Shown one piece after another: positions 45,676-54,645 of a stretch of DNA of 64,000 nt; the stretch's first letter is position 1; each line of letters starts with the position of its first letter. The notes below the pieces were generated by a model. That model ran no database searches, had not been told where the DNA came from, and worked only from the letters and a program-made list of their open reading frames with translations. The position numbers were made by a program, and so were the translations under genes. The DNA comes from Comamonas odontotermitis (GTDB lineage: Bacteria; Pseudomonadota; Gammaproteobacteria; Burkholderiales; Burkholderiaceae_C). The stretch lies in NCBI RefSeq assembly GCF_020080045.1, contig NZ_CP083451.1:868001-932000 (forward strand), given 5' to 3'.

Positions 45676-45717
45676 GTTTTTAATAGCTGCTGGCGCTTTT
45701 GAAGTCTGCGCCAGAGC
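45676..45717 (+). repeat. Dispersed palindromic repeat, copy H, downstream of lysA
   Basis: TTTTTAATAGCTGCTGGCGC, then TTTTGAAGTCTGCGCCAGAG and CC. The stem CTGGCGC (45690-45696) / GCGCCAG (45708-45714) is perfect. Confidence 0.75.
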
Positions 45718-45722
45718 CGGTT

Positions 45723-46985
45723 TTAAAGGCCCAGCTCCAAGGCCAGCAATTCATCCACCGTCTGGCGGCGGCGGATCAGGCGGGCGTTGCCGCCATCGAC
45801 CAGCACCTCGGCCGCCAGCGGGCGGGTGTTGTAGTTGCTGGACATGGAGGCGCCGTACGCGCCGGTGTCGTGGATGACGAGCAGGTCGCCCACTTGTGCA
45901 TCGCCCAGCGAGCGCGGCAGCACCACGCCGCCGTCGCCTTGGGTGAATACGTCGCCCGATTCGCACAGCGGGCCCGCCACCACGGCGTCGCGCGCGCCAC
46001 TGCCTGTGTTGGGCAGCACGCCCACGCCACGGCGCTGGATGTGCATGCCGTGGTAGCTGCCATACATGCTGGGGCGCATCAGTTCGTTGAAGCCGGTGTC
46101 GACCAGCACGAAGTGGTTGCTGCCCGCATTCTTGGTGGCGCGCACCGTGCCCAGCAGCACCCCCGCTTCGGCCACCAGAAAGCGGCCGGGCTCCAGCTCC
46201 AGCCCCAGGTGGTGGCCAACAATGGCCTCGGCCTGTTTGCGCGCGGCATCCCACAGGCCAAAGTAGTGATCGGTGTCGATGGTGGCATCGCCTTCGCGGT
46301 AGGGAATGGACAGACCTCCCCCTGCCGAGATGGCTTGCAGGTCGTGGCCCGCAGCCTTGGTGCGTTCCACCAGCTGCACCATGGCGCCGCACACTTCCTG
46401 CAGGTGGCCGTAGTCCACGCCTGAGCCGATGTGCATGTGCAGGCCCGCAAGCCGGAGGCCGCGCTCGGCAATCACGGCCAGCGCCATGGTCAGGTCGGTG
46501 TGCCAGATACCGTGCTTGCTGTGTTCGCCGCCGGTGTTGGTCTTGTTGCTGTGCCCATGGCCAAAGCCGGGGTTGATGCGCAGCCACACCACGTGGCCTG
46601 GCGAAGCCTGGCCCAGCTGGTGCAGCATGTCGATGGAGCCCGCGTTGACAGGCACCTGGTGCTGCACCACGGTGGCCAGCGTGGCTTCGTCCATCACGTC
46701 GGCGGTGAAGACGATTTCGGCAGGCTCACCAAAACCGGGCTGAAAGCCCGCCGCGATGGCGCGCAGCACCTCGCCGCGCGAGACGGCATCCACTTTCACG
46801 CCTTGCTGGCGCATCAACTGCAGGATGTGGATGTTGGAGCAGGCCTTTTGCGCAAAGCGCACCGTGTCAAACGCCTGGAGCTGGGCAATGCGGTGGCGGA
46901 TGGTGGCGGCGTCATACACCCACAGCGGCGTGCCGAATTCATCGGCCAGTTGCCACAGCAGATCGGGGGCGAAAGGATTGCTCAT
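45723..46985 (-). CDS. lysA: Diaminopimelate decarboxylase LysA
   Basis: A 420-residue PLP enzyme making lysine from meso-diaminopimelate. Lys47 (FAQKACSN) is the PLP lysine, the HMHIGSG loop (about 194-200), the glycine-rich GGGLSIPY and the ESGD motif with active-site Cys (PLCESGDVF, about 347-355) are present. It is divergent from a LysR regulator, the arrangement seen in E. coli lysA-lysR. The start follows a repeat copy. Confidence 0.95.
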   Translation of the reverse strand: MSNPFAPDLLWQLADEFGTPLWVYDAATIRHRIAQLQAFDTVRFAQKACSNIHILQLMRQQGVKVDAVSRGEVLRAIAAGFQPGFGEPAEIVFTADVMDEATLATVVQHQVPVNAGSIDMLHQLGQASPGHVVWLRINPGFGHGHSNKTNTGGEHSKHGIWHTDLTMALAVIAERGLRLAGLHMHIGSGVDYGHLQEVCGAMVQLVERTKAAGHDLQAISAGGGLSIPYREGDATIDTDHYFGLWDAARKQAEAIVGHHLGLELEPGRFLVAEAGVLLGTVRATKNAGSNHFVLVDTGFNELMRPSMYGSYHGMHIQRRGVGVLPNTGSGARDAVVAGPLCESGDVFTQGDGGVVLPRSLGDAQVGDLLVIHDTGAYGASMSSNYNTRPLAAEVLVDGGNARLIRRRQTVDELLALELGL

Positions 46986-46991
46986 GATGTT

Positions 46992-47045
46992 GTTTGCTAT
47001 AGAAATAAGAGCTTTAAGCGATTGCAAGGTAAGCGCTGGAAGCCG
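46992..47045 (+). repeat. Dispersed palindromic repeat, copy I, upstream of lysA
   Basis: TTTGCTATAGAAATAAGAGC, then TTTAAGCGATTGCAAGGTAA and GCGCTGGAAGCC. It shares a GATGTTGTTTGCTAT lead-in with copy K near scpA. It would lie in the lysA 5-prime leader. Confidence 0.7.
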
Positions 47046-47114
47046 GAATTCTTGAATATCTGAAGCACCAACGGACTCTGCCATGGCGCCAGAAAACTGC
47101 AGTGTGCCTGCACT

Positions 47115-47155
47115 TATTCATTCAGTCGAATACTTGTTTTTGAATGAGTCATTCA
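47115..47155. promoter_or_regulatory. Candidate LysR operator in the lysA-lysR gap
   Basis: Two dyads: TATTC-N8-GAATA (47115-47132) and the perfect TGAATGA-G-TCATTCA (47141-47155). LysR-family sites are often inverted repeats with a T-N11-A core in divergent gaps. Placed 29-69 bases upstream of lysR. Function inferred. Confidence 0.5.
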
Positions 47156-47183
47156 TAATAGATATGGATTCAATCCCACTGAC

Positions 47184-48158
47184 ATGATCATGCCTCGCCA
47201 TTTCCAGGCCGACTCCACTGCCGAGCCCTCCATCGACACCGCCAACTCCACGCCCGAGGTGCCACGTATCCAGCATCGCCACATCGAGGTGTTCCGCGCC
47301 ATCATGCTGGCCGGGGGGGTAACGGGTGCTGCAGGCCTGCTCTTCACATCGCAACCCACGGTGAGCCGTGAGCTGGCGCGGCTGGAGCAATTGCTGGGCT
47401 ACGCGCTGTTCGAGCGTGTGCATGGGCGCCTGCGGCCCACGGCGCGCGCGCTGGCGCTGTGGGACGAGGTACAGCGCTCATGGCAGGGGCTGGACCGGGT
47501 GATCGAGCGCGCCGCTGCGCTGGGCAGGCCGCAGGGCGCGCGCATCAGCGTGCTCAGCATGCCTGCACTCAGCCACGCCCTGCTGCCCCTGGCATTGGCC
47601 CGCATGCAGGCTGCGCATGGGCCAGTAGCCGTCAGCGTGGCGACCCAGGAGGCGCCGCTCCTGCAGGAGTGGATGGCCGCGCAGCGCTACGACCTGGGCT
47701 TGACCGAGCAGGGCGAGGTGCCGCCCGGTGTGCGCGTGGTGGCGCTGCCTGCGGTCGATGAGGTGGCCGTGCTGCCAGCAGGGCACGCGCTGGCCCGCAA
47801 GACACGGCTGCAGCCGGTGGATTTTGCGGACCAGCCTTTTGTCAGCCTGGCCGAAGGCGATCCCTACCGTATGCAGATCGACCGGGTATTTGCCGAGGCA
47901 GGTGTGGCGCGCCAGATGCTGCTGGAGGCGCACAGCGCCATTGCGGTCTGCGCCATGGTGCAGCAGGGGTTGGGCGTGGCCGTCGTCAATCCGCTCACGG
48001 CGCGGGCCTGCGCCGGGGCTGGCATGGTGATTCGGCCGCTGACGTTTTCGATTCCGTTCGAACTGCAGGCCTTGCTGCCGCTGCACCGCGCCGCCGTGCA
48101 GGAAGTGGAATGGCTGGTGGAGGCGCTCAGGCAGTCGATGGCGCCAGAGCCTGCCTGA
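47184..48158 (+). CDS. lysR: LysR-family regulator, probably LysR of lysA
   Basis: A 324-residue LysR-type protein. After an N-terminal extension of about 30 residues, the helix-turn-helix runs IQHRHIEVFRAIM to SQPTVSRELARLEQLLG, and the effector domain fills residues 120-315. Divergent from lysA, as in E. coli, where LysR activates lysA and responds to diaminopimelate and lysine. The name lysR is by position and family. Another ATG at 47190 is possible. Confidence 0.85.
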   Translation: MIMPRHFQADSTAEPSIDTANSTPEVPRIQHRHIEVFRAIMLAGGVTGAAGLLFTSQPTVSRELARLEQLLGYALFERVHGRLRPTARALALWDEVQRSWQGLDRVIERAAALGRPQGARISVLSMPALSHALLPLALARMQAAHGPVAVSVATQEAPLLQEWMAAQRYDLGLTEQGEVPPGVRVVALPAVDEVAVLPAGHALARKTRLQPVDFADQPFVSLAEGDPYRMQIDRVFAEAGVARQMLLEAHSAIAVCAMVQQGLGVAVVNPLTARACAGAGMVIRPLTFSIPFELQALLPLHRAAVQEVEWLVEALRQSMAPEPA

Positions 48159-48207
48159 ACGGCTGCTGCACACCTACAATCTGCGCATTTGCCCGTCGGA
48201 GATATCC

Positions 48208-49257
48208 ATGCGCTTTCGCTCCTCTTTTCTGGCCCCGGTGGTGACTGCGGCCTTGCTGGCCGGTTGCGCCAGCACAGACCGTCCCTCCCAGGCCGCCAGC
48301 GCCACCAGCGCCGCCCCGCAGGTCCAGCCTGTGCAGGTCAAGGTGTTTGTAGCCGCCATGTTCGAGATCGGCCAGAACACGGGCGACCGGGCGGGCGAGT
48401 TCCAGCACTGGTACGAGCGCTACTTTCGCAGTGCCAAGCCCATCACTGTTCCTGGTGCGCTGAACCCGGTGTACTGCAATGCCGATGGCGTGTGCGGCAG
48501 CGTGCTGGGTATGGGTAAGGTCAACTCGTCGGCATCGATGCAGGCGATCGTGCTCAATCCGCAGTTCAATTTTGACAAGGCCTACTACGTCATCAGCGGC
48601 GTGGCGGGCACGCCCCCGTCGCGCGGCACGATTGGCGATGTGACCTGGGGCAGCTGGCTGGTCGACTACGACCTGGGCCACCGCTGGGCCCCCGAAGAAG
48701 GCCAGCCCGGTGCCCCCGTCTTCGTGCCGCGCAAGGGCTACGAAGACTACCGCCGCTTTGCGCTGAACCCGGCCCTGGTGCAGGCAGCATACGCAATGAC
48801 ACGCGCCGTGCCGCTGCAGGACAGTGAATCGGCCCAGCGCTACCGCATGCGCTACCCGGATGCTGCCGCGCGCAAGGCGCCCAGCGTGCATGTCGGCACG
48901 CACATCACGGGCGACACCTTCTTCCATGGGCCGGGCCTGTCGAAAGAAGCCCAGTACATCGCCAAGCTGTACGGCGCAGACGACTACGTCGCCACCGAGA
49001 TGGAGGCAGCGGCAATTGCGCTGGTGCTGAAGCGCACGCATGGCACCGACCGCATCCTGAGCCTGCGCGGTTCGGTCAATTTCGATCAGGGCAACCCCAA
49101 GGAAACCACGCAGGCACACCTGGACCCCAAGCCGGGTGAAACCGCTGGCGGTTTTGCCGAGACTGTGGCCAATGTGGCGGTAGTAGGCGGCACCTTTGTC
49201 GATACCGTGGTGAAAAACTGGCCGCAGTGGCAAAACGGCGTGCCAGCGCAACGCTGA
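48208..49257 (+). CDS. Purine nucleoside permease (NUP) family lipoprotein
   Basis: A 349-residue protein with lipobox LLAGCAS (Cys about 20) and then a NUP-family domain: KVFVAAMFEIGQNTGDRAGE (about 45-64), GVAGTPPSRGTIGDV (about 132) and the ATEMEAAAI segment near 270. The fold is related to nucleoside phosphorylases. The eukaryotic name is permease, but bacterial members are exported or anchored and their role is unclear. Confidence 0.85.
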   Translation: MRFRSSFLAPVVTAALLAGCASTDRPSQAASATSAAPQVQPVQVKVFVAAMFEIGQNTGDRAGEFQHWYERYFRSAKPITVPGALNPVYCNADGVCGSVLGMGKVNSSASMQAIVLNPQFNFDKAYYVISGVAGTPPSRGTIGDVTWGSWLVDYDLGHRWAPEEGQPGAPVFVPRKGYEDYRRFALNPALVQAAYAMTRAVPLQDSESAQRYRMRYPDAAARKAPSVHVGTHITGDTFFHGPGLSKEAQYIAKLYGADDYVATEMEAAAIALVLKRTHGTDRILSLRGSVNFDQGNPKETTQAHLDPKPGETAGGFAETVANVAVVGGTFVDTVVKNWPQWQNGVPAQR

Positions 49258-49294
49258 TCCGGCAGCGCAGCCCATAAGCACACGCCAGAAGCGT

Positions 49295-49323
49295 AAAGAG
49301 CCGCAGATACTGCGGCTCTTTTG
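49295..49323 (+). terminator. Terminator between the NUP-family gene and the M20 gene
   Basis: Stem AAAGAGCCGCAG / CTGCGGCTCTTT with a 3-base loop and a T-run on the plus strand. It lies 38 bases after the NUP gene. Confidence 0.88.
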
Positions 49324-49364
49324 CTGATGGTCAGCCCGTTGGGGGCAGGCAGTACTGCCAGTCC

Positions 49365-50894
49365 TTACTGCCAGGGTTGGGTCAGGATGTAGGTCAGACT
49401 CTTGATGCCGTCGAAATAGTTGCCCAGGCGCATGTTCTCGTTCTTGCTGTGCTGGTTGTTGTCGGCGTTGACCATGGGAACAATCACGAAGGGTACTTTC
49501 AACGCCTGCACCGCAGCGCCCGTGGGTACGGTACCGCCCATCATGCGGATCTGCACAGGCGTTTCACCCCAAGCCTGCTGCATGCCCTGGCGCAGCCAGT
49601 TGCCGATGGGCGCGCCCAGATCGGTGCGCACGGCGGTAGACGATGCGGATACGCCACCCATCTTCAGGCTGGCCAGCTTGGGGTATTGCGCGCGCTGCGC
49701 TGCGGTTGGCTCGCCATCCACCAGTTGAAAGCCCTGCGCTTCGATGTGGGCCTTGAGCAACTGCTGCAGGCGCTCGGGAGGTGTTTCGGGCACGGTGCGC
49801 AGGTCGAGTTCTGCAACGGCCTGTGCCGGCACCACGGTACGGGCCTTGGCGCCCACGTCGGCAATCTGCAGGCCGCGCACATTGAGCGAGGGGTACTGCA
49901 TGGCCTCCTGGTAGTTGGCGCCTACCTTTTCCGCCTGCGCAATGCCCAGGCGCTTGCGCAGGGCGGCTTCGTCGTCGGGCACCGCCTTCATTACCGCCTG
50001 GGTCTGCGCATCCAGCGTGATACCGTCGTAGTAGCCCTTGACCAGTACGCGACCATCAGGTGCCTTCATCGAGGTGAGCAGCTGTGCCATCGTGAACGCG
50101 GGGTTGGCGGCGTAGTTGCCATAGTGGCCGCTGTGCAGGTCCTGGCTGGGGCCGTAGACCGTGAGCGTGGCCTGCGCAATGCCGCGATTGCCAAACACCA
50201 GGGTCGGGCGATTGCTGGCGTGCATGGGGCCGTCGAGCACCAGCAGGGCATCGGCCTGCAGATCGGCCAGATGTTCCTGGATGACTTGGCCCAGTGTGGG
50301 CGAGCCCTTTTCTTCTTCCGAATCGAGAAGGATCTTGATATTGGTGGCGGGAGGCAGGCCCTGCTGCTTCAGGGCATCGAGTGCGGCCATCAGCATGATG
50401 ATGGGAGCCTTGTCGTCTGACGAAGACCTGCCGAATACGCGCCACTCGGGGTTGGGCTGCGCGCCATACAGCTGGTCGAGTGCGATCTCCTTCCAGGCAC
50501 CATCGGCCTGGCGCTCCTTGAGCACGGGCTTCCAGGGGCTCTCCTGCTGCCATTCGGCGGGGGTGACGGCCTGGCCATCCATGTGGGCATAGAAAAGCAC
50601 GGTCTTGGTGGCGCCCGGCACCGGCGGCAGCGTGGCCAGCACCATGGGCTTGCCCTGGTTGGGCAGCAGCTTGGCGGTCATGCCGCGCTTTTCCAGCGCT
50701 GCCTTGAACCAGTCCGCGTTTTTCTGGATATCGGCGGGCACGTTGGAATCATTGGGCAGCGCCAACACATCGATCCATTCGCGCAGGCTGGCTTGGCTGG
50801 CCTGTTGTATGGCTGATACAGATGGGGCGGCTGCCTGGGCCAGGCCTGCGGCGCACAGGGCGGCTGTGGCCAGCGAGAGGGTGGAAAACTGCAT
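49365..50894 (-). CDS. Secreted M20-family dipeptidase-like peptidase
   Basis: A 509-residue protein with signal peptide 1-22 (ends AQA). Zinc ligands are in LFYAHMDGQ (His about 101), SSSDDKAP (Asp about 162) and DSEEEKGSP (Glu about 195-197), with a histidine near SGHYGN. It belongs to the carboxypeptidase/dipeptidase branch of M20. Start at 50894; the long upstream open frame is not supported. The second secreted M20 enzyme in this window. Confidence 0.88.
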   Translation of the reverse strand: MQFSTLSLATAALCAAGLAQAAAPSVSAIQQASQASLREWIDVLALPNDSNVPADIQKNADWFKAALEKRGMTAKLLPNQGKPMVLATLPPVPGATKTVLFYAHMDGQAVTPAEWQQESPWKPVLKERQADGAWKEIALDQLYGAQPNPEWRVFGRSSSDDKAPIIMLMAALDALKQQGLPPATNIKILLDSEEEKGSPTLGQVIQEHLADLQADALLVLDGPMHASNRPTLVFGNRGIAQATLTVYGPSQDLHSGHYGNYAANPAFTMAQLLTSMKAPDGRVLVKGYYDGITLDAQTQAVMKAVPDDEAALRKRLGIAQAEKVGANYQEAMQYPSLNVRGLQIADVGAKARTVVPAQAVAELDLRTVPETPPERLQQLLKAHIEAQGFQLVDGEPTAAQRAQYPKLASLKMGGVSASSTAVRTDLGAPIGNWLRQGMQQAWGETPVQIRMMGGTVPTGAAVQALKVPFVIVPMVNADNNQHSKNENMRLGNYFDGIKSLTYILTQPWQ

Positions 50895-51004
50895 GCAAAA
50901 GCTCCGAAAACAGGGGGGGAAACAGGGGGCTATGCGGCGCAGTATCCCTGAGTGCTTGCTTGCATACGCGCTGTGCTTGTCGCGTGGGAGGCAGGTCGCG
51001 CCAG

Positions 51005-51700
51005 TCAGCGTGGGGCCCGCAACCGCTGGTGTTGCGCAATCAGCCCGGCAAAGGATTGCTGCAGTGCCTGGAGCTGCCACGCCTGCGCAGGCCAGCCCTC
51101 CAGTGCTTGCAGGGCATGTGTTGCGGCCTCCATGGTGGACAGCTGTCCCTCCCGCTGCGCCTTGCGGATGGTGTAGGCGGCCGGCCCCGTATCGGTCAGC
51201 GTCAGGCGCGGCAGCTGTGCCAGCAGTGGGTTGGCATACAGCATCTTGCGGCTTTTCCGCCACGTACCGTCGATGACGACCAGGCGCAATGGCATGGCCC
51301 GCGCTTGTGCGTCTTCGGGGGAGAAGCTGGCAACGGGCTCGCCGGGCGTCTGCGGATAGAGCAATACCGCCTGGCGCGGCGCATCGCTGGCGTCCCAGGG
51401 CTGGTGCAGCCAGCGCTGCAGCTCGGTCTCGTCAAACCTTTCCGCCACCACCAACTGGCTGGCGGGAAGGCTCAGGTGCAAGAGGCGCGCCGTACCTTTG
51501 GCTTCATGCACTTCCAACGGGTGTTGCAGGATCAGCACTTGCGTATCTGTAGGCACCGATGGGGCCAGCGCGCAGATGCAGGCACTCCGGGGGCGCAGGC
51601 ATCGGGGGCAAACGGCACGGCGGGTGGACACGCGGATGAGGGGGGTGAGAGCAGAAGGAGCGCTATTGTGACGCAAGCGCGTGTGGGCAGCGCTGTGCAT
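51005..51700 (-). CDS. DTW-domain protein (tRNA-uridine aminocarboxypropyltransferase family)
   Basis: A 231-residue protein with N-terminal cysteine cluster CPRCLRPRSACIC (zinc-binding, about 32-44), LLILQHP-like substrate loop and the family DTW/TWRKS element seen here as IDGTWRKSRKML (about 146-157), followed by YTIRKAQ. Such proteins (TapT) add aminocarboxypropyl groups to tRNA uridine-47. The ATG at 51700 is 16 bases from the IS duplication, so the element may have displaced its promoter. Confidence 0.85.
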   Translation of the reverse strand: MHSAAHTRLRHNSAPSALTPLIRVSTRRAVCPRCLRPRSACICALAPSVPTDTQVLILQHPLEVHEAKGTARLLHLSLPASQLVVAERFDETELQRWLHQPWDASDAPRQAVLLYPQTPGEPVASFSPEDAQARAMPLRLVVIDGTWRKSRKMLYANPLLAQLPRLTLTDTGPAAYTIRKAQREGQLSTMEAATHALQALEGWPAQAWQLQALQQSFAGLIAQHQRLRAPR

Positions 51701-51715
51701 AGACCATGAACACGC

Positions 51716-51721
51716 TCTAGG
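51716..51721 (+). repeat. Target-site duplication TCTAGG, left copy
   Basis: TCTAGG borders the left end of the IS element and matches the NCTAGN target of the IS481 group; the right copy is at 52724-52729. Confidence 0.9.
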
Positions 51722-52723
51722 TGTATGGTCCCAGATTTTAATGGTGCAATCTTCTCTCATGAATGGAAGGAAGCACTATGGGCCAGGTTCTGCACGGCAG
51801 CGCCACAACGACGGAGGCGATCCGTCGAGCGATACAACATAGTCAAGAGAGCCTGAGAGCGCTTTCTGCACGCTATGGCATCAATCAGAAGACGGTGGCG
51901 AAGTGGAAGAATCGGCCTTCGGTCACCGATCTGCCGACAGGGCCCAGGCAGCCGCGCTCCACCGTTTTGTCCGTTGAGGATGAGGCAGCGATCGTCGCCT
52001 TTCGCAGGCATACCATGCTGCCGCTGGATGACTGTCTCTACGCGCTGCAGCCGACTATCCCGCATCTGACGCGCTCGTCTCTGCACCGCTGCTTGCAGCG
52101 GCACGGTATCTCGCGGCTGCCCGAGGTGCAGGGCGATAAGCCAGCCAAGAAGCGGTTCAAGAGCTACCCCATTGGCTACTTCCATGTCGACATCGCCGAA
52201 GTGCAGACAGTCGAGGGCAAGCTCTATCTCTTCGTGGCCATCGACAGGACGTCCAAGTTCGCACTCACCGAACTCCATCCCTCGGCTGACAAGATGACTG
52301 CGGCGCAGTTCTTGCGCAATGTGATCGCAGCGGTGCCGTACACCCTCCATACGGTGCTCACCGATAACGGCATTCAGTTTGCCAACCGCAGTTCAGACCG
52401 GTACGCCTTCCAGCACATCTTTGGTCGAGTCTGCGAGGAACACGGTATCGAACATCGCCTCACAAAGGTCAAGCATCCGTGGACCAATGGGCAGGTCGAG
52501 CGAATGAACCGGACCATCAAGGAAGCCACCGTCAAGCGCTTCCACTATGACGATCACGCGCAGTTGCGGCAGCACCTCGCCAACTTCATCGATGCATACA
52601 ACTTCGGCCGCAGGCTCAAGACCCTCAAAGGCCTGACACCCTACGAATTCATCTGCAAACAGTGGACATCCGAACCTGAACGGTTCAAGATAGATCCGAT
52701 CCATCAAATGCCGGGACTGAACA
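51722..52723 (+). mobile_element. Intact IS481-family insertion sequence, 1002 bp
   Basis: Ends read TGTATGGTCCCAG on the left and, inverted, TGTTCAGTCCCGG on the right; over the first 23 bases the imperfect inverted repeats agree at about 16. The TGT/ACA ends, the TCTAGG (NCTAGN) duplication and a single DDE transposase gene are the IS481 pattern. The identical duplications suggest a recent, unrearranged insertion. It sits in what was a gap of about 54 bases between the divergent DTW and pabB genes. Confidence 0.93.
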
Positions 52724-52728
52724 TCTAG
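51778..52728 (+). CDS. IS481-family DDE transposase
   Basis: A 316-residue transposase. The N-terminal 100 residues hold helix-turn-helix elements (SLRALSARYGINQKTVAKWK), and the rve integrase core supplies the DDE triad: Asp in FHVDIAEV (about 141), Asp in VLTDNGIQF (about 199) and Glu in QVERMNRTIKE (about 239). AAGGAAG precedes the ATG. The final TAG stop (52726-52728) lies in the target duplication, not in the element, so the flanking CTAG supplies the stop. Confidence 0.95.
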   Translation: MGQVLHGSATTTEAIRRAIQHSQESLRALSARYGINQKTVAKWKNRPSVTDLPTGPRQPRSTVLSVEDEAAIVAFRRHTMLPLDDCLYALQPTIPHLTRSSLHRCLQRHGISRLPEVQGDKPAKKRFKSYPIGYFHVDIAEVQTVEGKLYLFVAIDRTSKFALTELHPSADKMTAAQFLRNVIAAVPYTLHTVLTDNGIQFANRSSDRYAFQHIFGRVCEEHGIEHRLTKVKHPWTNGQVERMNRTIKEATVKRFHYDDHAQLRQHLANFIDAYNFGRRLKTLKGLTPYEFICKQWTSEPERFKIDPIHQMPGLNI

Positions 52729-52729
52729 G
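52724..52729 (+). repeat. Target-site duplication TCTAGG, right copy
   Basis: Identical to the left copy at 51716-51721. It contains the transposase TAG stop codon. Confidence 0.9.
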
Positions 52730-52760
52730 GACATGGCTGCGCCGCTATGCTGGCGCCACC

Positions 52761-54590
52761 ATGGAACAGAGCCTTTCGTTTTTTGCCCAGATCGATATGG
52801 GCCAGCCCCTGCATGGCGATGCAGAGCGTCTGCAGGCAGCCTTTCGCACACCTTTGCAGGTGCTGAGCGCGCACGACGCGGATTCGCTGCGCGCCGTATT
52901 GCATGCAGTGGAACAGGCCGCGCTGGCGGGCTGCTGGTGTGTTGGCGGCTTGCGCTATGAGGCGGCCGGCGCCCTCGATCCCCACCTGCCCACTCAAGCC
53001 CCGGCTGGGTCCGGGCCCCTGGCCTGGTTTGCCGTTTGCGATGCGGCCAGCGTGCAGACGGCGCAGGAGCCCCATAGTTCGGCAGCTATGCCGCCGCTGT
53101 CGCCGTTGCATTGGCACAACCCGCTGGCGCGCGATGCGTTTGGTGCGCGCATCGCCGATATCCACCGCGACATTGCAGATGGGCGCTACTACCAGATCAA
53201 CTACACGCAGCAGCTGCAAGGCCACAGCGACGCAGCTTGCGATGGCGCTGCGCTGTTTGCCGCCTTGCAGCGCGCCCAGCCAGGCGGCTATGCCCTGCAT
53301 ATCGACATGGGCGGCGAGCAGGTGCTGTCGGTATCGCCCGAATTGTTCTTTGACTGGCACCGGCCTGCAGGCGGTGCGAGCGATATCCTGACCCGGCCGA
53401 TGAAGGGTACGGCCCCGCGCGGCCCGACGCCGCAGCAGGATGCGGCGCAGTCTGAGGCGCTGCGCAGCTCCGTCAAGGAGCGGGCCGAGAATGTGATGAT
53501 TGTTGACCTGTTGCGCAACGACCTGGGGCGCTTGGCCGAAGTGGGCTCTGTGCGGGTGCCGCAGCTGTTTGCGCTGCAGGCCCTGCCCACGGTGTGGCAG
53601 ATGACATCGGATGTGCGGGCGCGCCTGCCAGAGGGAACGCGCCTGCTCGATGTGTTCACGGCGCTCTTTCCCTGTGGCTCGGTCACCGGCGCGCCCAAGC
53701 GGGCGGCGATGCAGGCGATTGCCGATATGGAGAGTGGGCCGCGCGGATGGTACTGCGGCGCGCTGGGCGTGGTGCGCCCCGATGGCGCAGGCGGAATCCG
53801 CGCGACGTTCAATGTACCGATTCGCACGGTGGTGCTCGATGGCGGGCAGCTGCAATGCGGCATTGGCAGCGCCATCACGGCAGACGCCACTGCCGAGGGC
53901 GAATGGCGGGAATGGCGGCACAAACGGGCTTTTCTGGAGCGGGCCAGCATGGCATTTGATCTGATTGAGACCCTGGCGCTGGAAGCGGGCGAACTGCGCC
54001 ACCAGGAGCGCCACCTGCAGCGCATGGCAGGCGCTGCCGCGCATTTTGGTTGCCCATGGACGCTGGCAGAGGCGCAGACCACGTTGCAAGCTGTGGCGCA
54101 AGCGCATCCGCAAGGGCTGTGGCGGGTGCGCCTGCTGCTGGGCGCGCAGGGCATTTTCACCTGCGAAGCCTTTGCCTGCCCGCCACCCGCCGCGCAGGTG
54201 CAACTGCAGTGGGCGGGTGCTCCTCTGGCTGAGGCGCACAGTGAATGGGTGCGCTTCAAGACCAGCCGCCGTGCGCACTACGAACGCTGGGCTCCGCAGG
54301 ACAGCGCGGTGTTTGATACCGTGCTGTGGAACGAGGCGGGCGAGGTCACCGAAACCACGCGTGGCAACATCGCTGCACAGATCGATGGGCGCTGGATCAC
54401 GCCGCCGCTGCACTGTGGCCTGCTGCCGGGGGTGGGGCGGGCCGTGGCGCTGGAGGCGGGCCGCGTGGAGGAGGGCGTGATCCGCCTTGCGGATGTGCCG
54501 CGTGTACAGGCCTGGGCGTTCATCAACAGCCTGCGGGGCTGGATACCGGCGCAGGTGAAGGGCGAGGTACCTGGAGCGCCTGTTCTGTAA
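52761..54590 (+). CDS. pabB: Fused aminodeoxychorismate synthase I and aminodeoxychorismate lyase (PabB-PabC)
   Basis: A 609-residue fusion. Residues 1-375 are PabB: SPELFF (about 195), RPMKGTAPRG (about 213), KERAENVMIVDLLRNDLGR (about 239-257) and the GSVTGAPK loop near 310. Residues 390-609 are a PabC-type PLP enzyme with the catalytic Lys in FKTSRRAHYE (about 497) and TRGNI. It makes 4-aminobenzoate for folate from chorismate, with a PabA amidotransferase encoded elsewhere. It starts 32 bases right of the IS element duplication. Confidence 0.93.
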   Translation: MEQSLSFFAQIDMGQPLHGDAERLQAAFRTPLQVLSAHDADSLRAVLHAVEQAALAGCWCVGGLRYEAAGALDPHLPTQAPAGSGPLAWFAVCDAASVQTAQEPHSSAAMPPLSPLHWHNPLARDAFGARIADIHRDIADGRYYQINYTQQLQGHSDAACDGAALFAALQRAQPGGYALHIDMGGEQVLSVSPELFFDWHRPAGGASDILTRPMKGTAPRGPTPQQDAAQSEALRSSVKERAENVMIVDLLRNDLGRLAEVGSVRVPQLFALQALPTVWQMTSDVRARLPEGTRLLDVFTALFPCGSVTGAPKRAAMQAIADMESGPRGWYCGALGVVRPDGAGGIRATFNVPIRTVVLDGGQLQCGIGSAITADATAEGEWREWRHKRAFLERASMAFDLIETLALEAGELRHQERHLQRMAGAAAHFGCPWTLAEAQTTLQAVAQAHPQGLWRVRLLLGAQGIFTCEAFACPPPAAQVQLQWAGAPLAEAHSEWVRFKTSRRAHYERWAPQDSAVFDTVLWNEAGEVTETTRGNIAAQIDGRWITPPLHCGLLPGVGRAVALEAGRVEEGVIRLADVPRVQAWAFINSLRGWIPAQVKGEVPGAPVL

Positions 54591-54598
54591 CGGGTCGC

Positions 54599-54622
54599 AA
54601 AAAAGGCCGCTTGTGCGGCCTT
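54599..54622 (-). terminator. Terminator between pabB and the isomerase gene
   Basis: Stem AAGGCCGC / GCGGCCTT with loop TTGT, and six T on the minus strand. It lies 24 bases past the isomerase stop and can act on the plus-strand gene only weakly. Confidence 0.82.
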
Positions 54623-54645
54623 GGCAGGTGTGCGCAGAGGCCTGC

